A stretch of 64,000 nt of DNA, from positions 478,574 through 542,573 of the forward strand of contig JADJVH010000001.1 of NCBI GenBank assembly GCA_016716665.1, read 5' to 3'. The stretch comes from Candidatus Opimibacter iunctus (GTDB lineage: Bacteria > Bacteroidota > Bacteroidia > Chitinophagales > Saprospiraceae). Below the pieces are notes generated by a model that saw nothing but the letters and a program-made list of their open reading frames with translations, made no database searches and was not told where the DNA came from. Of the stretch, positions 14,798 through 24,412 are shown in pieces (positions within the stretch are counted from its first letter, which is position 1; each line of letters starts with the position of its first letter). Made by a program: the position numbers and the translations under genes.

Positions 14798-16231
14798 TTA
14801 TGGAATGTCAATTGATTCAGAAGCTTTTTTTATCGCTGCTCCTATCGCTGCTACTGCGCGTCTGACATCTTCTTCATTAGTGCGCCAGCCGCTGACGGAT
14901 ACGCGCATGCATCTTTTCCCTTTATAGGTTGATGGCTGGAAGAAAGCCTCGCCGCTTGCATTGATGGCTGCAATCACCGCTTCGGTAAATTTCTCATAAA
15001 AATATTCTTCTGTCTTACCGGATGGATGCCTGAATCTCAGGATGCCCTGGTTGATGATCGGATAAGCAAGTACTTCGACATGAGGCAATTCACTTGCTCC
15101 CTGGACGATTGCTGTAGCGTGGCGGCAGCAACGGCCTACCAGTGCTTCAATACCTGTAGCCCCGAGTTCCTTTATAGCTGCAAAGGTTGCAAATCCGCGT
15201 GCCCTGCGGGACAGTTCGGGATTCCAGTTGACCTGATCACGTGCTTCGTCATCCTGCTCGATATAAGAGGCCTGCTGTGAAAGGGAGAGGAAGTGAGCGT
15301 CCTGATGAGCTACGAATGCATATCCGCTGTCATAAGGTACATTGAGCCACTTGTGGCCGTCCGTGGCCCATGAATCGGCTTGTTCGGCGCCCTTCATCAG
15401 ATGTTTGTATGTGTTGCTCGCTGCGGCCCATAGACCAAAAGCGCCATCGATATGCACCCATGCATTGTACTGATGAGCCATTGGTATGATGGCATCAAAA
15501 TCATCAAAAGCTCCCGTGTGGATTTCACCTGCCTGAAGGATTAACATGGTCGGGATAACAGAATCTTTCCTGAATTCTGCTTCGATTGCTTCCACACTGA
15601 TCCTTCCTGCATCATCCGAAGGCAATTGGATCACCATATTCGTTCCGAAGCCCAGCATCCGCAGAGCGCGAATGATCGTGCTGTGCTTCTGATCGCCTGT
15701 GATAATGCGGATCAATGGCGCTCCGTAGAAACCTTGTGTCTCGATGTTCCAACCAACAGTATTGAACAGATGATTTCGGGCGGCATTGAGGCAGGTGAAG
15801 TTGGCCATCTGGCAACCGGTCACAAAGGCGAAAGTCGACTGTTGAGGAATATTCAATAATGCCTTGAGCCATCCTCCGCAGATCTCCTCGACGATGCCAC
15901 TGGAGGGTGTGCAATTGTAGAGGCCGGCATTCTGATCCCAAACAGAGGTGAGCCAGTCTGCAGCTATAGCAGAAGGATGTGATCCTCCGATGACCCAGGC
16001 AAAGAATCTGCCGGATTGATTGTGATTGAGGCCAGGTAATGCACAGCGGTTCAATTCTTCGATGACCTCCTCGGGTGCTTTTCCATCTTGAGGAAGGTTC
16101 CAGTCCCAGAGGGATTTGAGTTCGGTGTATGAGGATCTTACACCAACGGGAGTAGTGTCGAGTGTGTCGAGGAAATCATTTCCAAGTTTTAAGGCTAAGT
16201 CGAGCGGTTTGAAATATCTGTTAGATTTCAT
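14798..16231 (-). CDS. PLP-dependent group II decarboxylase
   Basis: A 477-residue cytosolic enzyme of the aromatic-L-amino-acid/glutamate decarboxylase fold (aspartate aminotransferase superfamily). The PLP-binding Lys is in SWATDGHKWLNVPYDSGYAF, and HIDGAFGLWA carries the Asp that contacts the pyridine nitrogen. HNQSGRFFAWVIGGSHPSA is the typical N-terminal substrate region. Likely substrates are aromatic amino acids or diaminobutyrate; sequence alone does not settle this. Its gene stands alone, with a TACCTTTG promoter element at 16289 and a leader of about 50 nt. Confidence 0.87.
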   Translation of the reverse strand: MKSNRYFKPLDLALKLGNDFLDTLDTTPVGVRSSYTELKSLWDWNLPQDGKAPEEVIEELNRCALPGLNHNQSGRFFAWVIGGSHPSAIAADWLTSVWDQNAGLYNCTPSSGIVEEICGGWLKALLNIPQQSTFAFVTGCQMANFTCLNAARNHLFNTVGWNIETQGFYGAPLIRIITGDQKHSTIIRALRMLGFGTNMVIQLPSDDAGRISVEAIEAEFRKDSVIPTMLILQAGEIHTGAFDDFDAIIPMAHQYNAWVHIDGAFGLWAAASNTYKHLMKGAEQADSWATDGHKWLNVPYDSGYAFVAHQDAHFLSLSQQASYIEQDDEARDQVNWNPELSRRARGFATFAAIKELGATGIEALVGRCCRHATAIVQGASELPHVEVLAYPIINQGILRFRHPSGKTEEYFYEKFTEAVIAAINASGEAFFQPSTYKGKRCMRVSVSGWRTNEEDVRRAVAAIGAAIKKASESIDIP

Positions 16232-16288
16232 TTTTGATTTTATCTGGACAAGCTACATCAGGAATTGATAAAATTGCCAAACAGTGCG

Positions 16289-16296
16289 CAAAGGTA
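16289..16296 (-). promoter_or_regulatory. -7 element TACCTTTG for the decarboxylase
   Basis: TAnnTTTG on the minus strand, 57 nt upstream of the start codon at 16231. Confidence 0.4.
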
Positions 16297-16363
16297 GGGG
16301 TTAAGCAGAATGTAGATTTACCAGTTTACCACACTTGTCCCGAAAAAATCGGAATTTTAGGGC

Positions 16364-17873
16364 ATGGACGTCTCCACACTCTTGATTGGCGCAGGTATTG
16401 GCTTGGTCGTAGGCTATGCCTTGTTCTATCTGTTCCACAAAAGTAATGCTGTCACAAAGCAGGAACATGAAGCCATTGCTGCAAAGCTTAATGATTCCTC
16501 CAATGCACTAAAACTCAGTGATGAAAGACTTAAGAGTGCACAGGAGCAGGCAGCTGCTTTTCAAAGAAAAATAGAATCGAGGGAGATCAGAATTGTCTGC
16601 CCTACTCTCCCGCACGGCTACGCTTGAGGCTACGCTCAATATGAATGGCCAACGATTGAAGGAACTCTCATCGACATTGACAGAACAAACGGAGACAAAT
16701 AAAAGTCAGCAGGTGGAGATCAACAACACAAAGCAGCGACTGGCTGAATATGCGGCCAACAACGCTGCACTGCTGGACAAACTGAATACCCAGAAAGAGG
16801 ATATGCTGGCTATGCAAAAGACAGCACACCTTCAATTTGAAAAACTCGCCCAACAGATCTTTGAAGAGAAGTCAGGGAAGTTTACCGAAGCCAACAAGAA
16901 CAACATAGAGGCCCTCCTCAAGCCACTCAATGAAAACATAGACAACTTCAAGAAGAAAGTAGAAGAGACCTATGACAAGGAATCCAAGCAGCGCTTTTCA
17001 CTGGAAAAAGAAGTACAAAACCTGATCGAAAACACGCAGAAGATCAGCCAGGAAGCTAATAACCTTGCTTCAGCACTGAAAGGGCAGGCGAAGAAACAAG
17101 GAGACTGGGGGGAGACCATCCTCGAGCGCATCCTTGAACTATCCGGACTTGAGAAAAACCGGGAGTACTTTATCCAGGAAAACCTGAAAGATGAGCACGG
17201 GCAGAATCAGCGTCCTGATATCATCGTACGCCTGCCTGATGATCGCAATATCATCATAGATTCGAAGGTATCCCTCAATGCCTATCTGCGATATTCAGAA
17301 GCTGATTCCAAAGAACAGCAGGATATCTTTATCGCCAGTCATCTGCAGGCCATCAACCAGCACATCGACCAGCTCAGTGCAAAGAAATATGAGGAGCTCA
17401 CTTCTTCCCTGGATTTTGTCATCATGTTTATCCCTGTGGAGCCTGCCTATATCCTGGCTGTGCAGGCAGATCCTGATCTATGGGCATATGCCTATACCCG
17501 GCGGATCTTGCTGATCAGTCCGACTAACCTGATCGCTGTGCTCAAGATTGTAGCTGACCTTTGGAAGCGGGAGATGCAAAGTAAAAATGCCGTGGAGATT
17601 GCTACCGAGGGGGCTAAGTTGTACGACAAATTTATTGGCTTTGTGGCTACCATTGAGGATGTAGGCAAGCACCTATCACGATCACAGGATGCATACCTGC
17701 AGGCTGTGAGCCAGTTGAAAGATGGAAGGGGAAACCTGATCTCCAGGGTCCAGAAGTTGAAGAAGCTTGGGGTGAAATCAACCAAGCGGCTTCCCACTTC
17801 GATGTTGACAGCGGATATAGATGATGAAGATGAAACCGGCATCCTACCGGAGGCTGAGGTACCAGAAGATTGA
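16364..17873 (+). CDS. rmuC: DNA recombination protein RmuC, frameshifted
   Basis: RmuC limits inversions at short inverted repeats and has a nuclease-like core. The N-terminal frame gives one membrane helix (LLIGAGIGLVVGYALFYLFH) and the start of a coiled coil; the second frame continues the coiled coil (EQTETNKSQQVEINNTKQRL) and the RmuC domain with KGQAKKQGDWGETILERIL, RPDIIVRLPDDRNIIIDSKV and DLWAYAYTRRILLISPTNL. The frames change near 16580-16590, in a GGGAG stretch. Total about 500 residues, normal for the family. Notable because the region is rich in inverted repeats, the sequences RmuC acts on, but that link is only suggestive. Confidence 0.9.
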
Positions 17874-17969
17874 TCTGGCTCAACGTCATTTCAATTCACA
17901 TTTTCAACATTTCAATTTGCCATTTTATCATTTCGTTTCCTTCCGCAATCAGGATGATTTATCAAAACT

Positions 17970-17977
17970 TATATTTG
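17970..17977 (+). promoter_or_regulatory. -7 element TATATTTG for the cytochrome gene
   Basis: TAnnTTTG on the plus strand about 105 nt upstream of the start codon at 18083. Confidence 0.35.
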
Positions 17978-18082
17978 CAGGACTTCAAAACAAATCGTAC
18001 AGTTTTCCTGTGACGGTGGGTATCGAAGACCAACTATCCAGTTCAGTTCACACCATTTCTTAACTAAACCATCCATTCATTC

Positions 18083-18685
18083 ATGAAAAACGTTTTCTTA
18101 TTTGCCGGTCTGCTCCTGATCGGCGCGTATGTCATCAGTTGCAAACCTGAGGCAACTGAAGCCTCTACTGCTGGTGACGCTGTAGCATCATCTGGTATGA
18201 CCAAAGAAGATTCCATCAAGCGTGGCGAGTACCTCTCCCTGATCATGGGATGCAATGATTGCCACACGCCGAAGGTGATGACAGACAAAGGGCCTGCTCC
18301 TGATATGAACAGGCTATTGTCCGGCCATCCTGCTGATGAAGCTTTGCCTGCCATCACTGACAAGAAAATGATTGGCCCTGGACAGTGGGTGCTCTTCACC
18401 CTTGGTCAAACATCAGCAACGGGCCCATGGGGCACTTCTTTTTCAGCCAACCTGACACCTGACGATACAGGCCTGGGTGCATGGACATTCCAGAATTTTG
18501 AGGAAGCCATCAGGCATGGAAAATTTAAAGGCATAGATGGCGGCCGTATGATCATGCCTCCGATGCCATGGCAGAACTATGCAGCAATCAATGATGAAGA
18601 CCTGCAAAACCTGTGGGCTTATCTGAGGTCGATCAAGCCGGTGAAGAATGTTGTGCCTGCGTACATTCCTCCAAGTCAAGGATAA
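18083..18685 (+). CDS. Cytochrome c-type lipoprotein
   Basis: A 200-residue protein with a lipoprotein signal (LLLIGAYVISC, lipobox Cys about residue 20), then a small disordered linker and one c-type haem domain. The haem-binding motif is CNDCH (MGCNDCHTPK); GRMIMPPMPWQNYA offers the axial Met, and DEDLQNLWAYLRSI is the usual C-terminal helix of class I cytochromes. It would sit on the outer leaf of the inner membrane or the inner leaf of the outer membrane and shuttle electrons. Followed by a terminator at 18728. Confidence 0.85.
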   Translation: MKNVFLFAGLLLIGAYVISCKPEATEASTAGDAVASSGMTKEDSIKRGEYLSLIMGCNDCHTPKVMTDKGPAPDMNRLLSGHPADEALPAITDKKMIGPGQWVLFTLGQTSATGPWGTSFSANLTPDDTGLGAWTFQNFEEAIRHGKFKGIDGGRMIMPPMPWQNYAAINDEDLQNLWAYLRSIKPVKNVVPAYIPPSQG

Positions 18686-18727
18686 TTCAATAAGGAATAC
18701 CGAATAACCAATTACGAAGGAAGAAGT

Positions 18728-18762
18728 AAAAGGCTGCTGGTTAATCCGGCGGCTTTTTTTTA
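18728..18762 (+). terminator. Rho-independent terminator
   Basis: GCTGCTGG (18733-18740) pairs, with G-U pairs, with CCGGCGGC (18746-18753) around a 5-nt loop, followed by eight T. Serves the cytochrome gene. Confidence 0.8.
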
Positions 18763-18804
18763 TTTATATTTAGTGGATCGAAGAACCTCATCAAATCCTA
18801 AGTA

Positions 18805-19164
18805 ATGCAAATGATTGCTCATATCCTCACGGCCCTTGTGGTACTCATCCATCTCTATATCGTATGGTTGGAAATGTTTGCCTGGACGACCAGGGGGCGA
18901 AAAGTCTTCAAGACTTTTCCAAAGGAGTTGTTTGAGCCTACCAAGGCACTTGCGGCTAACCAGGGATTGTACAATGGTTTCCTTGCTGCCGGGCTCATAT
19001 GGTCCTTTCTTATAGCTGACCCGGTGTGGCAGGTGAATATTCGATTCTTTTTCCTGGGATGTGTGGCCGTAGCCGGGATTTATGGGGCATGGACAGCGGA
19101 TAAAAAGATCCTGATGGTTCAGACGCTGCCTGCTGTAGCTGCAATCTTAGCAGTGATCCTGTGA
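18805..19164 (+). CDS. DUF1304 membrane protein
   Basis: A 119-residue protein with four hydrophobic segments. IAHILTALVVLIHLYIVWLE and FAWTTRGRKVF, then NQGLYNGFLAAGLIWSF, are the conserved parts of DUF1304 proteins, whose function is unknown. An alternative start is the second Met at 18811. It lies alone between the cytochrome and carotenoid operons. Confidence 0.82.
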   Translation: MQMIAHILTALVVLIHLYIVWLEMFAWTTRGRKVFKTFPKELFEPTKALAANQGLYNGFLAAGLIWSFLIADPVWQVNIRFFFLGCVAVAGIYGAWTADKKILMVQTLPAVAAILAVIL

Positions 19165-19239
19165 TAGACATGGCTAAAAGGGGATTTCAAAATTCAGGGA
19201 CATTGTCGTCTTGAATCAGGGTATATGGCTGATTTGACA

Positions 19240-19247
19240 TAGCTTTG
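19240..19247 (+). promoter_or_regulatory. -7 element TAGCTTTG before the carotenoid operon
   Basis: TAnnTTTG on the plus strand about 110 nt before the crtI start. No clear -33 TTTG at the expected distance. Confidence 0.35.
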
Positions 19248-19355
19248 TGATTCCCACTGGTATATCAAGGGTAAGATTTCTGTTAAAAAAGTACCTCCGT
19301 TTTAAACCTATATGGTATTTCACGGTTTTACTCAAATCCATTAAAATAAAGTCTT

Positions 19356-20831
19356 TTGTCTCCTAAAGTAGTCGTCATAGGATCCGGGTTTGCCGGATTA
19401 TCGGCCGCGTGCTGTCTAGCCAAGGAAGGCTGTGCAGTCACCGTGCTTGAAAAAAATGCCACGCCGGGTGGCCGGGCACGCCAGTTTGAAGCTGAAGGCT
19501 TTAAGTTTGACATGGGCCCCAGCTGGTACTGGATGCCTGACGTCTTTGAGCAATTCTTCAATCACTTTGGCCGTAAAACGTCAGATTACTATACCCTGAT
19601 ACGACTCGATCCCTCTTATCGTATTTATTTTGGCCAAGGGGATGTGATGAACCTTCCTGCCAACATGGAAGAGATGTACTCGCTTTTCGAATCGTACGAA
19701 AGTGGGAGCAGCGTCAAACTCAAAAAGTTCCTGGAGGATGCTAAATACAAGTATGAGGCCAGCATGCAGGAGTTTGTCTTCAAGCCTGCCCATAGCCCGT
19801 TGGAATATTTTCATTGGAAAATCCTCAAGGCCAGCCTGCGCCTTCAATTGCTCAAGTCGCTGTCCAGTGAAATCAACGGACTTTTCAAAGATTCCAGATT
19901 GATACGGTTGCTTGAGTTTCCTGTGCTCTTTCTCGGGGCTACTCCGGAGAAAACACCTGCGATGTACAGCATCATGAACTATGCGGACATGGTACTGGGC
20001 ACATGGTATCCTGATGGTGGAATGGTAAAGATCGTAGATGCTATGGTGAGCCTGGCCAAAGAGCTAGGAGTGAAATTTGAATTCAATTCAGAAGTCACTA
20101 AGATCGAAGCAGAGGACAAAAACATAAAGAGGCTCATCACTGCCCATGGACGCATCATCGAAGCAGATGTGGTCGTAGGTGGTGCTGACTATCATCATCT
20201 GGAGCAGGAGGTACTCCAAAAGAACTACAGGCAATATGATGAGGCTTACTGGGCCAAACGTGTCATGGCTCCTTCCAGCCTGGTCTTTTACCTTGGGGTA
20301 AGAGGGAAAATGAAGAATGTGTTGCATCACAACTTATTCTTTGATGCGGACTTTAAGCTGCACAGTGCAGAAATATATACTGATAAAAAATGGCCGACAG
20401 AGCCACTGTTTTATATGTCAGCGCCATCCATTACGGATGACAGCATAGCACCAGCAGGGCACGAGAACCTCTTTATCCTCGTGCCTATAGCTACCGATCT
20501 GGAAGATACACGGGAGATCAGGGAGCATTACTTTGAGCGTATACTGGAACGTATCAAGGCCGTCACCGGTGAGGATCTGAAGGACCGGATTGTATATCAA
20601 CGTTCATATTGCATTAATGACTTTAAGACTGACTACCACTCCTACAGGGGTAATGCCTATGGCCTGGCCAACACCTTAAGCCAGACAGCATTTCTGAAAC
20701 CTAAGATGAAAAGCCGTAAATTGGATAACTTATACTTTACAGGGCAACTTACTGTACCGGGTCCGGGGATACCTCCGGCCCTGATTTCAGGACAAATTGT
20801 TGCACGTGAAGTCATGAAAAAATATGCTTGA
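19356..20831 (+). CDS. crtI: Phytoene desaturase CrtI
   Basis: A 491-residue FAD enzyme that converts phytoene to lycopene. The dinucleotide-binding fold is at the N-terminus (VVVIGSGFAGLSAACCLAKE, then a Glu-ending strand VLEKNATPGGRAR), and the C-terminus has the bacterial carotenoid dehydrogenase signature around GNAYGLANTLSQTAF and TVPGPGIPPALISG. The only in-frame start near the fold is TTG at 19356; a TAA lies directly upstream, so either TTG is used or an ATG is lost to an indel. The stop codon overlaps the crtB start (ATGCTTGA), so the two are translationally coupled. First gene of crtI-crtB-crtZ-crtYcd. Confidence 0.93.
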   Translation: MSPKVVVIGSGFAGLSAACCLAKEGCAVTVLEKNATPGGRARQFEAEGFKFDMGPSWYWMPDVFEQFFNHFGRKTSDYYTLIRLDPSYRIYFGQGDVMNLPANMEEMYSLFESYESGSSVKLKKFLEDAKYKYEASMQEFVFKPAHSPLEYFHWKILKASLRLQLLKSLSSEINGLFKDSRLIRLLEFPVLFLGATPEKTPAMYSIMNYADMVLGTWYPDGGMVKIVDAMVSLAKELGVKFEFNSEVTKIEAEDKNIKRLITAHGRIIEADVVVGGADYHHLEQEVLQKNYRQYDEAYWAKRVMAPSSLVFYLGVRGKMKNVLHHNLFFDADFKLHSAEIYTDKKWPTEPLFYMSAPSITDDSIAPAGHENLFILVPIATDLEDTREIREHYFERILERIKAVTGEDLKDRIVYQRSYCINDFKTDYHSYRGNAYGLANTLSQTAFLKPKMKSRKLDNLYFTGQLTVPGPGIPPALISGQIVAREVMKKYA

Positions 20832-21660
20832 TCTCTACAACACCACCTGCCAGGAATGTAGCCGGCTGATCACCAGAAGGTATAGCACTTCCTTTTCTGC
20901 CGGGATCAAGGCATTTGATCCATCCATCAGGGCACCGATCTATGCGATCTATGGCTTTGTCCGTTTCGCGGATGAAATCGTAGATACCTTTCATGATTTC
21001 CCGCAGGCTTCGCTATTTTATAAATTCAAGGAAGATACGTGGCATGCGATAGAAGAGCGGATCAGCCTGAATCCTGTGCTCAATGCCTTTCAGGAAGTGG
21101 TGCATACCTACCGCATTGAAAAAGAATTGATCACGGCATTCCTGGATAGTATGGAAATGGATCTGTCCAAGCAAAGCTACAGTACGGAAGGCTATGAAGA
21201 ATATATCTATGGCTCTGCCGAGGTTGTCGGATTGATGTGCCTGCATGTATTTTGCAATGGCGATCCTGAACAATACCAGGCGCTTAAAGGCCCTGCGCGA
21301 AGATTAGGCGCGGCGTTCCAGAAAATTAATTTCCTTCGCGACCTGAAATCGGACTTTGAAGAAAGGGGACGTGTTTATTTCCCGGGAGTGGATTTTGCAT
21401 TGTTTACCGCAGAAGATAAAGAAAAGATAGAACAGGACATCCTTGCAGACTTCCAGGAAGGTTATAAGGGCATATTGCAATTGCCGGAGACCGCCCACTT
21501 TGGTGTTTACCTGGCTTATGTATACTATTTCAGCCTGTTTAAGAAAATAAAACAGACTCCATGCCACAAGGTGCAGGAAAAGCGGATCCGGGTCAACTCC
21601 CTCGAAAAAATGATGCTGCTGTTCCAATCTTCTGTCCGCATGAAATTGAATATGCTGTAA
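20824..21660 (+). CDS. crtB: Phytoene synthase CrtB
   Basis: A 278-residue squalene/phytoene synthase that joins two geranylgeranyl diphosphates. Both Asp-rich metal/diphosphate motifs are present: DEIVD in YGFVRFADEIVDT and NFLRDLKSDFEERGRVYFP. RRYSTSFSAGIKAF is the usual N-terminal motif. It overlaps crtI by 8 bp and is followed after 34 bp by crtZ. Supplies phytoene to CrtI. Length is typical for Bacteroidota CrtB. Confidence 0.93.
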   Translation: MLDLYNTTCQECSRLITRRYSTSFSAGIKAFDPSIRAPIYAIYGFVRFADEIVDTFHDFPQASLFYKFKEDTWHAIEERISLNPVLNAFQEVVHTYRIEKELITAFLDSMEMDLSKQSYSTEGYEEYIYGSAEVVGLMCLHVFCNGDPEQYQALKGPARRLGAAFQKINFLRDLKSDFEERGRVYFPGVDFALFTAEDKEKIEQDILADFQEGYKGILQLPETAHFGVYLAYVYYFSLFKKIKQTPCHKVQEKRIRVNSLEKMMLLFQSSVRMKLNML

Positions 21661-21694
21661 GCGTAATTTGAACAAACTGAACAATACTTAAATT

Positions 21695-22159
21695 ATGAGT
21701 CCAATCCTGTTTATTGCCCTATGCCTTGGTGCTGTCGCCATGATGGAATTTGTAGCCTGGTCCGCTCACAAATTTCTGATGCATGGCCCGCTGTGGAGCT
21801 GGCATGAGGACCATCACAAAAAGGACCACACCTCGGGCAGTTGGTGGGAAAAGAATGATCGTTTCTTTCTTGTATTTGCAACTCCGGGAATCATCTGTCT
21901 GTTTGCAGGTAGTTTTACAACTGCTACATGGTTATTTCCGATCGGGCTAGGCATCACGATTTACGGACTTATCTATTTCCTCATCCATGACGTCTACATC
22001 CATCGCCGGTTTAAGTGGTTCCGCCACCTGGATAGCAAATATTCCAGGGCTGTATTGCGGGCACATGGTGCACATCATGCCAAAACCACGAAGGAAGATG
22101 GAGAGTCTTTTGGGCTACTGGTAGTCAACTCCAAATTCCTGAAAAACGCGAGGAGGTAA
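21695..22159 (+). CDS. crtZ: Beta-carotene hydroxylase CrtZ
   Basis: A 154-residue membrane di-iron hydroxylase of the fatty acid hydroxylase superfamily. The histidine clusters are visible as HKFLMHGPLW, HEDHHKKDH, HDVYIHRRF and HGAHHAKT. It hydroxylates both beta-rings of beta-carotene to give zeaxanthin. Its stop overlaps the next start by one base (TAATG), so it is coupled to the cyclase. Confidence 0.92.
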   Translation: MSPILFIALCLGAVAMMEFVAWSAHKFLMHGPLWSWHEDHHKKDHTSGSWWEKNDRFFLVFATPGIICLFAGSFTTATWLFPIGLGITIYGLIYFLIHDVYIHRRFKWFRHLDSKYSRAVLRAHGAHHAKTTKEDGESFGLLVVNSKFLKNARR

Positions 22160-23031
22160 TGCTCCAACCAATGCTCAGTTCATGGACTCAGGAATCAAGG
22201 GATAAACTCAAGTACCTGGTCATTTTTACCGGACTCTTTCTAACCGGATTGATGTGGTACACCAATGAAATCATACCCGGCATACTCGTCACACAAGTAG
22301 GCACTATACATCCTGTTTCATTTCTTGAAACCAAATGGCTCTACGCTTTCCTTCTTGCGTTTACCGGCGTATTTCCATTTATGTTTGGCTTTATCCCGAA
22401 ACCCGACTTCTATAGCCAGATGCCCAGGGTATTCCTGGCCAATCTTCCGGTGACGATCTTTTTCATTTTATGGGATATTTACTTTACTGACAAAGGCGTC
22501 TGGGGATTTTCGAAACAGTATACCATTGGTGATCAGATTGCAGGCCTTCCCTGGGAGGAATGCCTTTTCTTTATCATCATTCCTACTGCATGCACATTCA
22601 TCTACTGGTCCCTCAATAGTGTGATCAAGAAAGAACCATTTGCAGCAATCGAGCGTATGCTTACGATCAGCTTCATCTTGTTGTTCATCGGCATTGGGTT
22701 ATGGAAATGGGAACATATCTATACTTCGACGGCGACCTTGCTAAGCGGTTTCCTGCTGTTGTTTCATTTGCTATTTGCCAAACCGGGATATCGGGGGCGC
22801 TTTTATCTCGCTTACCTTGTCACGTGCATTCCGTTTCTCATTGTCAACGGCATATTGACCGGGGGCTTTACAGAAAGTCCGGTGGTGATGTACAATCCTG
22901 AGGAAAATTTTGGAATACGGATTGGGACAGTCCCTGTCGATGATTTTGCCTATTCGTTCCTGATGTTGTTTGCCAATATCTTCCTCTTTGAAGGAATGCG
23001 AAAGCAGTCAAATCATAGCGGAGAAAAATAA
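22159..23031 (+). CDS. crtYcd: Fused lycopene beta-cyclase (CrtYc-CrtYd type)
   Basis: A 290-residue, roughly eight-helix membrane protein with two lycopene cyclase domains in tandem. Repeat one has FFILWDIYFTDKGVWGF and GLPWEECLFFIIIPT; repeat two has FGIRIGTVPVDDFAYSFLM. The paired PxEE and PxDD motifs are the hallmark of the CrtYc/CrtYd heterodimeric cyclases, here on a single chain. It turns lycopene into beta-carotene. An extra N-terminal helix of about 45 residues precedes the first repeat. With crtI, crtB and crtZ the operon gives zeaxanthin; no crtE (GGPP synthase) is in the window. Confidence 0.9.
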   Translation: MLQPMLSSWTQESRDKLKYLVIFTGLFLTGLMWYTNEIIPGILVTQVGTIHPVSFLETKWLYAFLLAFTGVFPFMFGFIPKPDFYSQMPRVFLANLPVTIFFILWDIYFTDKGVWGFSKQYTIGDQIAGLPWEECLFFIIIPTACTFIYWSLNSVIKKEPFAAIERMLTISFILLFIGIGLWKWEHIYTSTATLLSGFLLLFHLLFAKPGYRGRFYLAYLVTCIPFLIVNGILTGGFTESPVVMYNPEENFGIRIGTVPVDDFAYSFLMLFANIFLFEGMRKQSNHSGEK

Positions 23032-23035
23032 CGTT

Positions 23036-24400
23036 TCACTCTGTCAGTTTTTTCTCCACCTGCAATTGGGTTACTTCCTTTCCGATCAGGGTCCCAAGCC
23101 GCAATCCTTCTTCGGCATCCATGCGCCAATGGACCCCGATAAGAATCCGGGAGAGTGCATTTTCCCTGGCCATATCCCTGAACGAATTAAAACAGCGAGG
23201 CTTGATCCCGAATTCCGGAACCATCGCATGACTTTTATCATCTAACTTAAAGGTATCGCCGTACATGGCACCCAACACTTCCGCGGCGGCAGCACCCATC
23301 ATGGCGTGACCTGATGGATATGCAGGAAAAGAAGGGGTCGGCGAAAATGGCCTCCATCCCGGATCGATATTCCTTTGGATATAACTTTCAGGACGTTCGA
23401 GATTGTAGATGTATTTGGAATACCAGGTTGCAACTATGGCATCAGACAGAGCGAAACCGACTTTAAGATAGGTCTCCAACGTTTTTTCAATCGATGGATG
23501 TTCCATTTCAATGACCTGATTGGTGATGGCCAGCCAATGTCCGGGAGGTGTAAACATCAGCCCCGGGTGATCATCACTCCAGAATTCGCCGATCAATTGA
23601 TTTTCTGTTGACAGGGGGCTGCCCAGTGAAATGATTTCAAGTGCCTGTACATAATAAGTCTGATTTGTCTCCACAGAGTATGGGGGTAATGGTTTGGCCA
23701 GGTAGTTTTCCTGCCTGATCACAAAGGGTCTCACTGCACCCCAGGAGGGTAACAAGGGAGGCATAGGAAAGTCAACAGAGGTCACCCATTTTCCGTCACC
23801 GGCAGGGGGTACATAATTCCGATCGTAATTGTGATGATTGGCCATATGACCGATACTATCTGTAGCTGACCAGGCAAAAACGGCATTGGCAATATCCATT
23901 CCGAAGGCGTTGGAAATCCTGATGACGGAGGTATCTAATCCAGGTGACAGATTCTTCTCCCATTTTTCCTTCAAGACGATGAGTTGGTTTCGTATTGTTT
24001 CCGGCGCTGAGCGAAAAAACTTTCCAATCAATGTGGCATAGCAGGCATTCATTGCTATCGCGTGATTAAACCTGTCTGCAGGTGGAGCATCAGGTATCGT
24101 CAATCCCTGAAAATGAGAGGAGAAGGATTGGAAATCTCCTGCCAGGCCAGGCAATGCTGCTTCATACGCCGCCAGGCCCACATATCCATACGTTCTGGCA
24201 GCAACCGGCCCCCTGTACCCTTCTGTGTGCATTTCAGCCAGAAGAATAAACTTATTCCATTCCACGGCAAGCCCTACGCCATCCCTCATCCTGGCTTTTT
24301 GCATACTGAAACATCCTATGCTATACATCAAAAGCCCTGCCCCGGCCAATAGGATGGCAACGATGGAAATATGTTTTCTATGTATATGATGAATATTCAC
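23036..24400 (-). CDS. Vanadium-haloperoxidase/PAP2-type protein 1
   Basis: A 454-residue exported protein with an N-terminal hydrophobic anchor (ISIVAILLAGAGLLMYSIGC, possible lipobox Cys). All residues that hold vanadate or phosphate in the family are present: Lys and Arg in KYIYNLERPESY, PSGHAMMGAAAAEVLG with the acid-base His, and Arg/His in SRILIGVHWRMD. It could oxidise halides or act as an acid phosphatase; the sequence fits either. It lies 12 bp behind the sensor kinase gene on the same strand, so regulator, kinase and enzyme probably form one operon. The family is about 450-500 residues, so length is normal. Confidence 0.86.
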   Translation of the reverse strand: MNIHHIHRKHISIVAILLAGAGLLMYSIGCFSMQKARMRDGVGLAVEWNKFILLAEMHTEGYRGPVAARTYGYVGLAAYEAALPGLAGDFQSFSSHFQGLTIPDAPPADRFNHAIAMNACYATLIGKFFRSAPETIRNQLIVLKEKWEKNLSPGLDTSVIRISNAFGMDIANAVFAWSATDSIGHMANHHNYDRNYVPPAGDGKWVTSVDFPMPPLLPSWGAVRPFVIRQENYLAKPLPPYSVETNQTYYVQALEIISLGSPLSTENQLIGEFWSDDHPGLMFTPPGHWLAITNQVIEMEHPSIEKTLETYLKVGFALSDAIVATWYSKYIYNLERPESYIQRNIDPGWRPFSPTPSFPAYPSGHAMMGAAAAEVLGAMYGDTFKLDDKSHAMVPEFGIKPRCFNSFRDMARENALSRILIGVHWRMDAEEGLRLGTLIGKEVTQLQVEKKLTE

Positions 24401-24412
24401 GAATAATATCAG

